From Ursus arctos (Eukaryota > Chordata > Mammalia > Carnivora > Ursidae): a stretch of 64,000 bases of DNA. Shown here one piece after another: positions 1 to 13,618 of this stretch; position 1 is the first letter of the stretch; each line of letters opens with the position of its first letter. Both the position numbers and the translations under genes were made by a program. The notes beneath the pieces are model-generated. The model saw only the letters and a program-made list of their open reading frames with translations. It was not told the origin of the DNA and searched no databases. The stretch covers positions 456,001 to 520,000 of the forward strand of contig NW_026622985.1 in assembly GCF_023065955.2 (NCBI RefSeq), read 5' to 3'.

Positions 1-251
1 ATCAAAACCACAATGAGATATTACTTCACATCTGTTAGAATGGCTGTCATCAAAAAGAAAAGAGGTAACAAGTGTTGGTGAGGATGTGGAGGAAAGGGAA
101 GCCCCCCATACACTGTTGGCAGGAATGTAAATCGGTTCAAACACTATGGGAAACAGTTTAGAGTTTCCTCAAAAAACTAGAAATAGAACTACCATATGAT
201 CCAGCAATTCCACTTCTGGCATGCAGCCAAAGGAAATGAAATCTCTATCTT

Positions 252-452
252 TTTTTTTTTTTTAAAGATTTTATTTATTTATTTGACAGAGATAGAGACA
301 GTCAGCGAGAGAGGGAACACAAGCAGGGGGAGTGGGAGAGGAAGAAGCAGGCTCATAGCAGAGGAGCCTGATGTGGGGCTCCATTCCATAACACCGGGAT
401 CACGCCCTGAGCCGAAGGCAGGCGCTTAACTGCTGTGCCACCCAGGCGCCCC
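252..452 (-). mobile_element. tRNA-derived carnivore SINE with 16-bp target-site duplication
   Basis: Reverse-oriented SINE: poly(T), then aaagattttatttattta, a GA-rich body, and the reversed tRNA-like head ending ccacccaggcgcccc. It is flanked by perfect 16-bp direct repeats, atgaaatctctatctt at 236-251 and 453-468, showing insertion into the older L1 3' end. Its sequence resembles the long young subfamily seen again at 23825 and 48189. Confidence 0.95.
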
Positions 453-550
453 ATGAAATCTCTATCTTAAAGAGATATTTGCACTCCTGTGTTCATAGCA
501 TCCTTATTTACAATAACCAAGATATAGAAACAGCCTAGAGCAATGAGAGA

Positions 551-712
551 TGAATGGATAGAAAAATAGCAAATATACATATATATATTTATATATTCCA
601 TATATATTCCATATAAATAGATGGATAGAAAAATAGCAAATATACATATATATGGAATATATATATATACATATATATGGAATATATATATATTCCATAT
701 AAATTGATCAAT
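551..712. repeat. AT-rich, partly palindromic tandem duplication
   Basis: A stretch starting ggatagaaaaatagcaaata occurs twice, near 555 and near 622, about 69 bp apart. It is surrounded by tatatat and ccatatatatgg blocks that are their own reverse complements. It lies in the L1 3'UTR. Such AT palindromes can extrude hairpins and change length. Confidence 0.7.
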
Positions 713-1189
713 GTGGAATATTATGCAAACATAAAAAGGAAAGAAATCTGGCCATGTATGACAACCTATATGGACTTTGAGGACATTATGCTAAGTAAAA
801 TAAATCAGACAGGGAAAAACAAATACTCATATGTGTAATCTGAAAAAGCCAAATTCAGAATCAGAGAATAGAATGGTGGTTGCCACAGGATGGGAAATGG
901 GAAGAGTTGGTCAAGGAGTACAGACTTCTAGTTATAAGATTAATAAATTCTGGGCATCTAATGATGATTACAGTTAGCAATACTGTGTTATACACTTCAA
1001 AGTTGCTAAGAGAGTAGATCTTAAGTGTTCTCACCACAAAAACAAAATGGTAATTATGTGAGATAATGGAGGTGTTAACTAACTTTATTATAGTAGTCAT
1101 TTCACAAAATAAGTGTTCAAATAATCACCTTGTACATCTTAACCTTATACAATGTTATATGTCAATTATATCTCAATACAGTTGGAAAA

Positions 1190-3789
1190 AATACAATAAT
1201 AAGGTCTTAGTCTTCTCCTTAGTACCAGTTTTCAGTCAGTTATAACACTGTGGTCTGGAAATACTACTTACCAGTTTGAGAAATAGACTGGTTCTCTCAT
1301 TGTTTCATTTATGCCTATCTGCCTATCTCTCTATCATCTATCTATCTATCCATCCATCCCAGATCTTCTATACCTGATATGGATACAAGTGAACTTCGAT
1401 ATTTCTGTATTTATTGTTAAATTTGGTATTTTATTCCTTAAATACTTGAACAAAATTATCGTAAGTGCTATATAAATAGTAGATGCCATTATTATAGCTC
1501 AATCAGTAAATACTTCATTTTACAATAATTCATTCAAAAAATTATAGGAGAAAATATATAAATTTCTTCTGAAAACATGGTTAAAATCAAAATTCAAGTT
1601 CTAAGCTGATAAAATTCTTAGTAGTAACAATAAAGCTGACAATACTTACTCAACCAGAAAAGGAGTTGACTTATCCCAATCTTACTCAAAGATTTCTGTT
1701 AGGTGACTTTAAATATCTCTTCTCATATACAAAAATGTGTACCTCATTTAATTGAGATAAAGATGCTTTCAATTTCCATTTATAAAATAATGGCCCTAAA
1801 GACTTTAAAACAAATAGTTAACACCAGTATGATTTATGGTGGGGATTTCAACAAAACTCCATCACAGATAAAGGTCAAAGTGATAAACTTATATTCCTAA
1901 TGACAGAGAGTTCCAGAAACAGAGGTAAATCTAAGGTCTGTATACATAATCATGGAATGATAATGTGCTAGAGAACACCTGCATTATAACTCTGGCAGAA
2001 ACCCTGCATCCTAAATGGCTAAGCAGGGAGCAGAGAATGAAAAGATGTTGATCACAACATAGTTACCAACACTCCCTTCACTGCCCCCCCCACCAAAAAA
2101 AGGAGTAATCCAGATTTATCAGGCAGTCATAGACATTTTTTTAAAAGGAAGGTTTTTTTTTTTGTTTTTTGTTTTTAATTTATTTATATTGCATTTTCTT
2201 TTAATTTCTGGAAGGATGAATGCACTTACAATAAGTTTTAGCAAACGTATATGATATTTGTAATTCTGTCTTCTTTGTGTAGACCACTCATTATACACAT
2301 TGGCATTGCCCAGGTGTGTCTTCTTCCTTTGACTACTTGTTTTTCCCATTCTGTGGATTTAACTATCACTTTAGCCATGTGTGTGTGTGTGTGTGTGTCT
2401 GTGTGTGTGTGTGTATGTCTATACATACAGATATAGAATATATCAGAATCCAGTGTCTCTGTAAGGCATCATTCACAATGTTGGATATAATCCCATATTA
2501 TTAGCTATACAAAGAAACCTTAAAATGTAACTAATACTCAGAATAAAAGGCAATCAATGAACAACTCTATAAATATACTAAAAACCACTAAATTATAGAC
2601 TTTAAATGATAAATTCTATCATATGAGTTATTTCTCAAACTATTTCAGCAATAACAAGCAATCACTGGGGTTTCTGAGATGATCCATATGTAATTAGCAG
2701 ACAAGATTTTAAAAGCATTTATAATAACTAGGCTCAGTATGTAAATTAAAATACACACATAATGATTAAACACATAAATCTTAGCAGATAAACTGAAATG
2801 TTCGTTGAAGAACCAAATGGAAATTCTAGAAAAAAGTATAGATACATAGATCTTATGTATATGTATACTCCATGTACTTATATCTACATTTATAACTATC
2901 TATAGTAAAGTTTTCAACCATAATCATTCTCTACTTGAGACTTCTGTAATAGATACAAGGGTCCAATGGCCATCTTCACTTTGTCTCATATGCACCTTGA
3001 AGTCAACACATTTAAAACTGAGCTTAACATCTTGTCTAAAACTCCACCTTCTGTATACCTCCACAGAAACAACAGATTCCACCCATCCCATCCAATATGG
3101 AAACTGAGATTTACCTTTGAACTCACATTTTTCTTCTCCACTCACATCTAAACAATCACCCAGTGAACACAGATTTTACTTTCTTAGTTTCCCTTTTCTT
3201 TCTTCTGCATCACTACTAGATCTATCATGGGTAATTGGGGGGGAAAATCTCCTTTGTTCTCTTCTGCCTCTGGTCTTATTTCTTTAAATCCATTCTCTAA
3301 ACAAAGCATAGTTACAAACTGAAATATAACTATACTACGGTTATGATCAGGTATTTTCAATGACTCTACATATCCTTTGAATTAACTCCAATCTTCCTAT
3401 ATTATGTGCAAAAGAGAAGATACTTCCACATCCCCTTCTTCAACTGGAAGAAAAAGATGGGAAAGGGAAATTTTAACTTTAAATCAACTAGGAATCTTGA
3501 CTATTTTATGGGACTGGGCATTTTAATAATTGACTGAAGGAACTGACTGGAAAAATCATGAGGGAAACTCCATCTGAGTTTCAGCTGGAGAAAAGAGAAA
3601 TGATTAGCTTCATCAAATGAATATAAAGAATAATAAGAGGAGGATCAGGGTCATGTATACTTTCATTCCAAGGAGGATGGATTTGATACACTAGTTATAT
3701 GTGCAATTTTTTATACTCGATACAAGCTCTGTACTTCATGTTCATTTAAAAAAAGAGAAAGAAAAGCTTTATCCTTAGTTTAGAATGCC
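1190..3789. other. AT-rich intergenic DNA, no gene seen
   Basis: No supportable coding region. It contains a short tetranucleotide run (ctat then catc) at about 1327-1357, a TG microsatellite at 2378-2418, and an L1-like 3'-end scrap at about 2578-2640 in plus orientation. Open frames here are short and low-complexity. Confidence 0.6.
2378..2418. repeat. (TG)n microsatellite
   Basis: About 41 bases of TG dinucleotides with a single C interruption near 2399. Likely length-polymorphic. Confidence 0.95.
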
Positions 3790-4086
3790 CTATCTCCTCC
3801 TTCTGCCTTACTTGAATAATTACTCTTCATTCTTTAAAACACAACTGGTGATTTTACTTAGCAATTCCTGATTATTCAAATCTTGGTTTGTATTCTGCAT
3901 CCTTGTTCCCATCATACCCCTTGATCTACATATGCCATCATCCTTACAGTATTGGATTTTGACCATGTGTTTTGGTTCTGACTATTCCATGAATTCTTTA
4001 AAGCCAGAGAATATGGCCCATTCATCTTTGTGTTTTCAAAACTGCAAACTGGACCTGAAATATTAGGTTATCGATAAATAAATGAA
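3790..4086 (+). mobile_element. Ancient L2-like LINE 3' end
   Basis: Decayed text resembling the L2 3' end: ccagagaatatggcccattc, then atctttgtgttttc, ending in cgataaataaatgaaatga, the usual AATAAATG-type L2 tail. Strongly diverged, so the family assignment is by resemblance only. Confidence 0.55.
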
Positions 4087-4609
4087 ATGATGTTGCAGAG
4101 AGGAGAGACAAATGGAACTATCAACAACAGTAGAGAAGTAAGTATGATTATTTTTGAGAGGGGATGAAGAACTCCATCTGGGGAAGTTCATACTGGAATG
4201 GCAAAAGGTCGTTTTTAAAAATAGAGCTTCCTACAGACCTAATAAGCACTAGTTGAAGTTAAAACAGCACAAAAAGCTAGTTAGCACAATATCATTGGGA
4301 TGCTTTGAAATTGCACTCTCTTTAGATACAGGAATCTGAACTGGAAATTCTGGGAGTTACAAAAAATAGAAGGTATGGTCCCTTCACTCCTTAACATCTC
4401 TGTAACCATGCACCAACTTTGGGGAATAATCATCTTCTGAGAAGATCCATCTGATGACTGAGATACAGAGAATACAAGTGATTCTCTCAATTGCTTAATA
4501 ATGAAACTAAGACAAAACAAAAAACCTATCTTCTCTAAGGAAAATAACCCAATGCTTTGTGTGAGAGAAAATAGAACTAAGGAATGATTTAGCTATAGAA
4601 AACACAAGT

Positions 4610-6495
4610 ATGATGATTATTTCAGTTCCTCTCAGAAGAAAGGAATGTCTTATGATACCACATACGGAAAACCCAAAAGACTACCAAAAATCTATTGGAC
4701 TAATAAAGGAATTCAGTAAGATCACAGGATATAAAAATCAATATACAAAAATCCATTACGTTTCTATACACAATAAAGCAGCAGAAAGAGAGATTGAGAT
4801 AATAATCCCATTTACAATTGCACCAAAAATAATAAAATATCTAGAACTAGGGACCCCTGGGTGGCTCAGTCAGTTAAGCGTCTGTCTTTGGCTCAGGTCA
4901 TGATCCCAGGGTCCTGGGATGGAGGCCCACATCGGGCTTCTTGCTCAGTGAGGAGCCTGCTTCTCCCTCTACCTCTGCTCCTCCCCCTTGTTTGTGCTCT
5001 CTCTCTGGCAAATAAATAAGTAAATCTTTAAAAAATATATCTAGGAATAAACTTAACCAAAGTGATGAAAGTCTATACTCTGAAAACTAGAAAACATTGA
5101 TAAAAGATATCAAAGACAACACAAACGGAAAGATATTCCATGTTCATGAATTGGAAGGACAAATATTGTTTAAATGTCCATACTACCCAAAGAAATCTAC
5201 ACATTAAATGCAAACCCTATAAAAATACCAACAGCATTTTTTACAGAAGTAGAACAAACCAACCTAAAATTTGTATGGAACCACAAAAGACCCTGAATAG
5301 CCAAAGCAATCATGAAAAAGAAAAACAAAGAGGAAGTATCACAATCCCAGATTTCAAGTTATACTACAAAATTGTAGTAGTCAAAACAGTATGGTATCAG
5401 CATAAAAATAAACACATAGATCAATGGAACAGAATAGAGAGCCCAGAAATAAACCTGTAATTATATGGTCAATTAATCTTTGACAAAGGAGGCAAGAATA
5501 TGCAAAGGGTAAAAGAGAGTCTCTTCAACAAATGATGTTGGGAAATCTCTATGCAAAAGAATGAAACTGGACCACTTTTTTACTTGGTACACAAAAATAA
5601 ACTCAAAATGGGTTAAAGACCTAAATGTGAAACCTGAAACATAAAAATTCTAGAAGAAAGCACAAGCAGTGATTTCTCTAACACTGGCCATAGCAACATT
5701 TTCTAGATATTTCTCCTAAGGCAAGGGAAATAAAAGCAAAAATAAACTATTGGAACTACATCAAAATGAAATGCAAAGGAAATGACCAACAAAACTAAAA
5801 GACAATCTAATGACTGGGAGAAGATATTTACAAATGACATAATCAACAAAGGGCTAGTATCCAAAATATATAAAGAACTGATACAACTCAACACCAAAAA
5901 AACAAATAATCCAATTAAAAATGGGCAGAAGACATGGGAGGTTACTCAAAAAATTAAAAATAGAACTACCATATGATGCAGTAATACAAAACCACCAATT
6001 CAGCTAGATATATGTACCCCTATGTTTATTGCAGCATTATTTACAATAGCCAAATATCGTAAAGTGTCCAACACTAGATGAATAGATAAAGAAGTGGGAT
6101 ATATATACAATGGAATATTACTCAGCCATAGAAAAGAATGAAATCTTGCCATTTGCAACATGAATGGATCTAGAGAGTATAATGCTAAGTGCAATAAGTC
6201 AGACAGAGAAAGACAAATACCATATGATTTCACCCATATGTGGAATTCAAGAAACAAAACAAAGGAAAAAAGTAACTAACCAAAAACAGACTCTTAACTA
6301 CAGGGAACAAACTGATGGTTATCAGAAGGGAGTTGGGTGGGGGGATGGGTGAAATAGGTGACAAGGATTAAGAGTACATTTATCACAATGAGCACTGAGT
6401 AATGTATGGAATTGTTGAATCACTATATTGTACACCTGAAACTAATATAACACTGTATGTTAACTATATTGAATTAAAATAGAATAAAATAAAAA
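4610..6495 (+). pseudogene. 5'-truncated LINE-1, ORF2 C-terminal half plus 3'UTR
   Basis: Plus-strand L1 from the post-FADD part of the reverse transcriptase (ITGYKNQYTKIHYVSIHN-like peptide near 4710-4770) through the zinc-knuckle region to the 3' end (gtatgttaactatattgaat, then A-rich). The reading frame is broken by many stops and frameshifts. It is interrupted by a SINE at 4850-5036. It appears shortened near 5945, where the text jumps from mid-C-terminal ORF2 to the segment before the 3'UTR, which suggests an internal deletion. Confidence 0.85.
4850..5036 (+). mobile_element. tRNA-Lys-derived carnivore SINE
   Basis: Plus-oriented: head gacccctgggtggctcagtc, body ggctcaggtcatgatcccag, CT-rich stretch, then aaataaataagtaaatcttt. 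The host L1 text aaaatatctag(g)aa is repeated on both sides, giving a short imperfect target-site duplication. It is nested in the L1 at 4610-6495. Confidence 0.93.
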
Positions 6496-6548
6496 GTCAC
6501 TTTCATATTAAAAGAAAGGGGATTTCTTAACATGGGTTTTAACTATTT

Positions 6549-6760
6549 TTTTACTTTATTTTTATTTTTTTAAAAGATTTTATTTATTTGAGAGAGAGTG
6601 AGAGAGAGAGAAAGAGAGAACATGAGCAGCGGGAGTGGGAGAGGGTGAAGCAGACTCCCTGATGAGCAGAGAGACTGATGCAGGGCTCGATCCTGGGACT
6701 CCAGGATCATGACCTGAGCTTAAAGCAGATGCTTAACCAACTGAGCCACCCAGGTGCCCC
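6549..6760 (-). mobile_element. tRNA-Lys-derived carnivore SINE with 10-bp target-site duplication
   Basis: Reverse-oriented: T-rich tail, aaaagattttatttatttga, GA-rich body, and the reversed head ending gccacccaggtgcccc. Direct repeats ttaactattt at 6539-6548 and 6761-6770 flank it. Confidence 0.93.
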
Positions 6761-6770
6761 TTAACTATTT

Positions 6771-9508
6771 CTTTTGAAAAAACTCTACAAAAAAAAACCT
6801 ATTACCTTTTCACCTAATATAAAAAAGTGAAAAATTACCATATAAATAAAATTAGGTGCATATGTTTCTATTTTCTTTTGAAAATATATCCCAGGGTAGA
6901 AAATGTTGCTTTAATAATGTTATGACTATCTATCATTTATCTACCTATCATCTTTGTGTATGTATGCACACACATTATATATCAAGGATTATCCCTTTTT
7001 TAAAAATTTTCTTATGCTACCCTTTAGTTACTTATTTTGAACATTAAGATACTAAATTTTTAAAAACTTCTTTTAATGAAAAGTTTCAAGTTTATTAATT
7101 TAGTTTTTCTAATAAAAATGAAGAAAACAAGGCATTTTACAGAACTGACTATAATCACTGTTATATAGCCAATGGAAGGGAAAGGGGATAAAAAAAATAT
7201 CTTATGGAGTTAACAATGGTTAATTAGTATTTCATGTTAAAGTAAAGGCATTCAATTTAAAATAATATTAAATGGCTCAAGTGGCATAAAAATGCTCCCA
7301 AGTTTGAGTAACAAAATCTAACAGATTGATTAGAGTTGGTTTGGGTCTTCAGAGTTCAACTCAAGAGGCCTTGTCTCTGCCACCTTACTTTTACAATGAC
7401 ATTTTCAGTGCACAGTGATTACTTATTGGGTTTTCCTTTCCCTCTGAATGGTTTATGGCAACAGGAGTCATCGGCCATGAAATTGCAGGAGGTCTCCGAA
7501 TAAATACTATCATTGACTGAAGGGAAACAGCTGCACACATTTGTAAAGATTTCTATAACACTTAATGTAAAACAAGGCATCACACTGGACCTGGCGAGGT
7601 GGTTCTCCTCCTTCTTCTTCTCCTCCTCCTCCTTCTTCTGATGGAAATATCCTGATTTAGGCGGGCAAAGGCTGGATATGTTTTCTTAAGTGAAAAGCAA
7701 TGGAGACATCGTGGAACTGCTGCAAAGATTAAGCCCCATTCATATAAACACCCATTTCCTATTCCTTAAAGTAAAAAAAAAAAAAAAAAGCTATAAATTA
7801 ACTTACTGAAGAAAACCACAGGCAAATATATGTATATGTATATACATATATGCACATATATCTGCATATTTAATTTACCTATTGGAAATCTTTTCCCCAT
7901 TTAAATTCAAACAAGTCCCTTAATGAGTCTTCATCTGTCCCTTCATTTGTTCATTTCTCATGAGTCCCCAGAAATGAAAGACTCCATTTTATGAATGAAG
8001 ATAAAATGTTCCTTGAATAGTGAATCTTTCTTAATAAAAGGAGAATTCAGGTTAAAGCAAGGGGGATAATCAGTTCTTGAGGGCCTTGGGTTATTTTTTC
8101 TAAAGTTTTAATTCATTTATATCTTCACTAAAAAGAAAAATGTAAATTAATCTCTGGGTTACCATTTAGCACACAAGTGAGTTCTAAGATATTATCTGTG
8201 GGAATTAAGACAGCCGAAATTATCCTGATATAAGAGAAAATCAATAGTATTCAGTAATGTGTAATTGCATTTTATTTTAGTGAATGTTAGAATAACGACA
8301 TATACGTGTTAAACCACAAGCATCTTATGGGCTTTAAAATATGTGGTTAGGGGATTTTCCAGCTGCCACATATCCTGCCAGATGCTTCGGGTTTTTGGTC
8401 TATTCCACAGATTTGGAATGAAGAAACTTCCTCTGCAGAAGTGCCAGGGCCTGCATTCAGATGCTTTCCTCCTGCCACGGAGCTGCCTGCAGTTCCCGCC
8501 CTCAGGATCTCTGCCCATCAACAACTTTGCCTCCAGTTTCAATGTGCTGATCATAATAACAAAGACGAGGAGAGCTACTTTCAGTCACATGAATTTAGAG
8601 CTGAAGAGCTCTAATTTTTTTTTTTTTTTTGGCGTGGTTATTCAGATGAAATTGTATAACACGGTAATGAAACTTACAAGGTTAAAAATTAAAGGCCAAA
8701 ATAACATTTAAATAGGATGTGAAACACACAGCATAATCATAAAGCGGTAGACTAGTTTCCAAAAGTCACTACAGAACACTAATCTCATAAACTTATAATG
8801 AGTACTATGTATATAAAGATATGTGTGCATAATAAAAGCTTAGATATCTTTGACGCAAACATTTGTAATATAAATAACCTTCTCAGCAAACATGTGCACA
8901 GGGATATTTTGAAACTCACAACACTTGTCAAGGGGAAATTAATTTCCACTTGAAATAAGGTAATGTGAATGTCAAAAATGCCCTTTGGAAGTTTAATCAC
9001 AAAACAAAAGATCATGCCTAAGGAGTAAATTTACATACAAAAAAATGATCTATCACATGGCCTAAATGTTGCTTTATTGCAACCCAGTTTAGTAAGTAAT
9101 CTAGCTGTGTGATCTTGGGTGAGTCAGTTTCAGTGTGCGCATATAAATAACTGACTTGTGAGGGTACAGTGAGGCATGTATTCAACAATCATAAAAATAA
9201 CAAAGCAAGTCCATGATACCTTATTTTAAAAATTGTAAGATATCTTTATATCCATACATCTATATGTATAGACAGGAGTTATTTGCATAACTAATGATGG
9301 CTATACTTTCCTATTTCCATCTTAAACACAAGTATACATGTACTTATAAAAAATTTAATTTGATAATAGTTTATAATATTATGAAATATTCTTCATATCA
9401 AAGGAAGAAAAGTCCTATAGGATCATCACTTCCAAGAGTAATACAAGAGGCAGATTTGTTCAAAATTTTAAAATGACTGTTGAAAAATGTTGAAAAGCTA
9501 TCAGAGAA
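6771..9508. other. Non-repetitive AT-rich intergenic DNA
   Basis: About 2.7 kb with little recognisable transposon content: a (CTT/CTC)n tract at about 7604-7639, an A17 run near 7773, and a TATATG-rich stretch at 7822-7870. The part at about 8340-8600 is more balanced in composition than its surroundings and has a 122-codon open frame on the plus strand, but no domain, splice pattern or promoter supports a gene. It could be a conserved non-coding element. Confidence 0.5.
9095..9140 (+). mobile_element. MIR SINE core fragment
   Basis: The text ctagctgtgtgatcttgggt followed by gagtcagtttc matches the well-known MIR core (gctgtgtgaccttgggcaag). Short and old. Confidence 0.5.
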
Positions 9509-9791
9509 TTTTTTTAATGATTTCTTACTATATTATGTTAGTCACCATACAGTACATCCCCGGTTTCCGATGTAAGGCTCGATGATTCATTAGTTGCGTA
9601 TAACACCCAGTGCACCATGCAATACGTGCCCTCCTTACTACCCATCACTGGTCTATCCCATTCCCCCACCTCCCTCCCCTCTGAGGCCCTCAGTTTCTTT
9701 CTCCTAGTCCATAGTCTCTCATGTTTCATTCCCCCTTCTGGTTACCCCCCCTTTCTTTATCCCTTTCTTCTCCTACCAATCTTCCTAGTTT

Positions 9792-12700
9792 TTATGTTCC
9801 ATAGATGAGAGAAATCATATGATAGTTGTCTTTCTCTGCTTGACTTATTTCACTTAGCATTATCTCCTCCAGTGCTGTCCATGTTGTAGCAAATGTTGAG
9901 AACTCGTTCTTTCTGTTACCTGAGTAATATTCCATTGTATATATGGACCACAACTTCTTAATCCAGTCATCTGTTGAAGGGCATCTCGGCTCCTTCCACG
10001 ATTTAGCTATTGTGGACATTGCTGCTATGAACATTGGTGTGCATATGGCCCTTCTCTTTACTACGTCTGTATCTTTGGGGTAAACACCCAGTAGTGCAAT
10101 GGCTGGATCATAGGGTAGCTCAATTTTTAACTTTCTAAGGGACCTCCACACTGTTTTCCAGAGTGGCTGTACCAACTTGCATTCCCACCAACAATGTAGG
10201 AGGGATCCCCTTTCTCCACATCCTCTCCAACATTTGTTGTTTCTTGCCTTGTCTATTTTTGCCATTCTAACTGGCGTAAGGTGGTATCTCAGTGAAGTTT
10301 TGATTTGAATTTCCTTGATGGCTAATGATTTTGAACATTTTTTCATGTGTCTGTTAGCCAATTTATGTCTTCATTGGAAAAGTGTCTGTTCATATCTTCT
10401 GCCCATTTTTTGATTTGTTTATTTGTTTCTCGTGTATTGAGTTTGAGAAGTTCTTTGTAGATCTTGGATACCAGTCCTTTATCTGTAGTGTCATTTGCAA
10501 ATATATTCTCCCATTCCGTGGGCTGCCTCTTAGTTTTTCTGACTGTTTCCTTGGCTGTGCAGAAACTTTTAATCTTGATGAAGTCCCATAAATTCATTTT
10601 ATCTTTTGTTTCTCTTGCCTTTGGGGATGTATCATGAAAAAGGTTGCTTTGGCCGATGTCGTAGAGGTTGCTGCCTATGTTCTCCTCTAGGATTTTGATG
10701 GATTCCTGTCTCACATCGAGGTCTTTCATCCATTTGGAGTTTATTTTTGTGTGTGGTGTGAGAGAGTGGTCAAGTTTCATTCTTTTGCATGTAGCTGTCC
10801 AATTTTCCCAGCACCATTTATTGAAGAGACTTTTTCCCACCGGATGTTTTTTCCTGCTTTATCAAATATTAGTTGCCCAAAGAGCTGAGGGTCCATTTCT
10901 GGGCTCTCTATTCTGTTCCATTGGTCTATGTGTCTGTTTTTGTGCCAGTACCATGCTGTCTTTGTGATCACAGCTTTGTAGTACAGCTCGAAATCCGGCA
11001 TTGTGATGCCCCCAGCTTTGTTTTTCCTTTTCAACAGTTCCTTGGAGATTCGGGGTCTTTTCTGGTTCCATACAAATTTAAGGACTATTTGTTCCAGTTC
11101 TTTGAAAAATGTCCTCGGTATTTTGATCGGGATAGCATTGAAAGTGTAGATTGCTCTGGGTAGCATGGACATTTTAACTATGTTAATTTTTCCGATCCAT
11201 GAGCATGGAATATCTTTCCATCTTTTTATGTCTTCCTCAATGTCTTTCAAGAGTGATTTATAGTTTCTAGAATATAGGTCCTTTACGTCTCTCGTTAAGT
11301 TAATTCCAAGGTAACGTATGGTTTTTGGTGCTATTGTAAATGGGATGGATTCCCTAATTTCTCTTTCTTCGGTCTCACTATTCGTGTACAGAAATGCAAC
11401 TGATTTCTGAGCATTGATTTTGTATCCCACCACATTACTGAATTGCTCTATAACTTCTAATAGTTTGGGAGTGGCTTCTTTTGGGTTTTCCATATAGAGT
11501 ATCATGTCATCTGCGAAGAGAGACATTTTGACTTCTTCTTTGCCGATTTGAATACCTTTGATCCCTTTTTGTTGTCTGATTGCTGTTGCAAGAACTTCTA
11601 GTACTATGTTGAATAATAGTGGCGAGAGTGGGTATCCTTGTCGTGTTCCTGATCTTAAGGGAAAGGCTTCCAGCTTTTCCCCTTTGAGAATAATATTTGC
11701 AGTAGGCTTTTCATAGATGGCTTTTATGATATTGAGAAATGTACCTTCTATTCCAACGCTCTGAAGGGTTTTAATCAGGAAAGGATGCTGTATTTTGTCA
11801 AATGCTTTTTCGGCATCGATTGAGAGGATCATATGGTTCCTGAATCTTTTCTTGTTGATATGATGTATCACGCTGATTGATTTGCGAATATTGAACCACG
11901 CTTGCATCCCAGGTATGAATCCCACTTGATCGTGGTGGATAATCCTTTTAATGAACTGTTGGATTCTATTAGCAAGTATCTTGTTGAGGATTTTGGCGTC
12001 CATATTCATTTGGGAAATAGGTCTGTAATTCTCCTTTTTGAGGGGGTCTTTGCCTGGTTTGGGGATCAAGGTAATATTGGCCTCATAGAATGAGTTTGGT
12101 AGCTTTCCTTCTGTTTCTATTTTTTGAAATAGCTTTAGGAGAATAGGTATTATTTCTTCTTTAAAAGTTTGGTAGAATTCCCCAGGAAAACTGTCCGGGC
12201 CTGGAGTTTTGTTATTTGGAAGGTTGTTTATCACTGACTCAATTTCTTCATAATTAATTGGCCTGTTTAAGAAATCAATTTCTTCCTGTTTCAATCTTGG
12301 TAGTTTATAGGTTTCCAGGAAGGATTCCATCTCTTCCAGATTGCTTAGTTTATTGGCATATAGCTGTTGATAAAAATGTCTAATAATCCTTCCAATTTCA
12401 ATGGTGTTCGTCGTGACCTCTCCTTTTTCATTCATAATTTTAATAATCTGGGTCCTTTCTCTTTTGTTTTGGATAAGTGTTGCCAGTTGTCTGTCAATTT
12501 TATTGATTCTCTCCAAGAACCAGCTTCTAGTCCTGTTGATCTGCTCTACTGTACTTCTGGTTTCTGCTTGATTGATTTCAGCTCTAAGTTTGGTCAACTG
12601 CTTCCTCGTGTGTGGATTAGGCCTGTCCCTTTTTTGCTGTTCTAGCTTCTTGAGGTGAGAATATAAAAACTGCATTTTAGATTTTTCTATTCTTTTGAGT

Positions 12701-13614
12701 GAGGCTTGGATGGCTATGTATTTCCCCCTTAGGACTGCCTTTGCAGTATCCCATAGGTTTTGGACTGTTGTATTTTCATTCTCATTGGTCTCCATAAATT
12801 GTTTAATTTGATTTTTGATTTCCTGGTTTATCGAGTCATTCCTGAGCAGGATGGTTCTTAGTCTCCAAGTGTTTGAGTTTCTTCCAAATTTTTCCTTGTG
12901 GTTGAGTTCCAATTTCAGAGCGTTGTGGTCTGAGAATATGCAGGGGATAATTTCAATCTTTTGGTATCGGCTGAGACCTGTTTTGTGTCCCAGAACATGG
13001 TCTATTCTTGAGAATGTTCCATGGGCATTAGAATAGAATGAGTATTCTTTGGTTCTGGGGTGTAGTGTTCTCTATATATCTATGAGGTCCAACTCGTCGA
13101 GTATGGCATTCAAAGCCTTTGATTCTTTGCTTAGTTTTTGCCAGGGTGTTCTTTCTATTTCTGAGAGTGGAGTGTTGAGGTCCCCTACTATTAATGTATT
13201 TTTATCTATATGTCTCTTTATTCTGGTTAAGAGTTGGCTTGTGTATCTTGCTGCTCCCCTGTTGGGGGCATATATATTTATAATTGTCATATCCACTTGT
13301 TGAATACTTCCTTTAAGAATAATATAGTGCCCTTCTGTGTCTCTAACTATAGTCTGTAGTTTAAAATCCAATTTATCTGATATGAGAATTGCTACCCCAG
13401 CTTTCTTTTGAGGTCCATTTGCGTGAAAGATGGTACTCCATCCCCTTACTCTCAGTCTGAATGCATCTTTGCGTTCGAAATGAGTCTCTTGTAGACAGCA
13501 AATGGATGGGTCATTTCTTTTTATCCAATCTGCAACCCTGTGGCATTGTAAGGGAGAATTTAAGCCATTAATATTAAGACTGAGTACTGAGAGATATGCT
13601 TTTAATGATGCCAT
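9792..13614 (-). pseudogene. LINE-1 ORF2 (endonuclease-reverse transcriptase), lightly damaged
   Basis: Encodes the L1 retrotransposition enzyme. Seen in order: an apurinic-type endonuclease (NINGLNSP, CCLQETH, INIYAPN, VGDLNTPLS), reverse transcriptase ([40 protein letters not shown], catalytic [10 protein letters not shown]), and the C-terminal cysteine region ([19 protein letters not shown]). Three lesions break it: an in-frame TAG at 13072-13074 where L1-B has TAT, a frameshift at the T-run 10831-10835, and a one-base loss near 10362 ([10 protein letters not shown] context in the L1 at 23-24 kb). The central 711-codon stretch 10777-12912 is open. So few lesions imply a fairly young insertion, but this copy cannot make full-length enzyme. 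Confidence 0.92.
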
Positions 13615-13618
13615 GTTG

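Larger units (their letters stand above)
1..1189 (+). mobile_element. LINE-1 3'-end fragment
   Basis: The first 235 bases match the extreme 3' part of L1 ORF2 in plus orientation: the wording around tgaggatgtggaggaaag, the zinc-knuckle region and ccatatgatccagcaattcc are typical. The L1 3'UTR follows to about 1189 (tgtcaattatatctcaata). The 5' part lies outside the window. It is interrupted by a SINE at 252-452 and an AT-rich expansion at about 551-712. It is a decayed, non-coding copy. Confidence 0.85.
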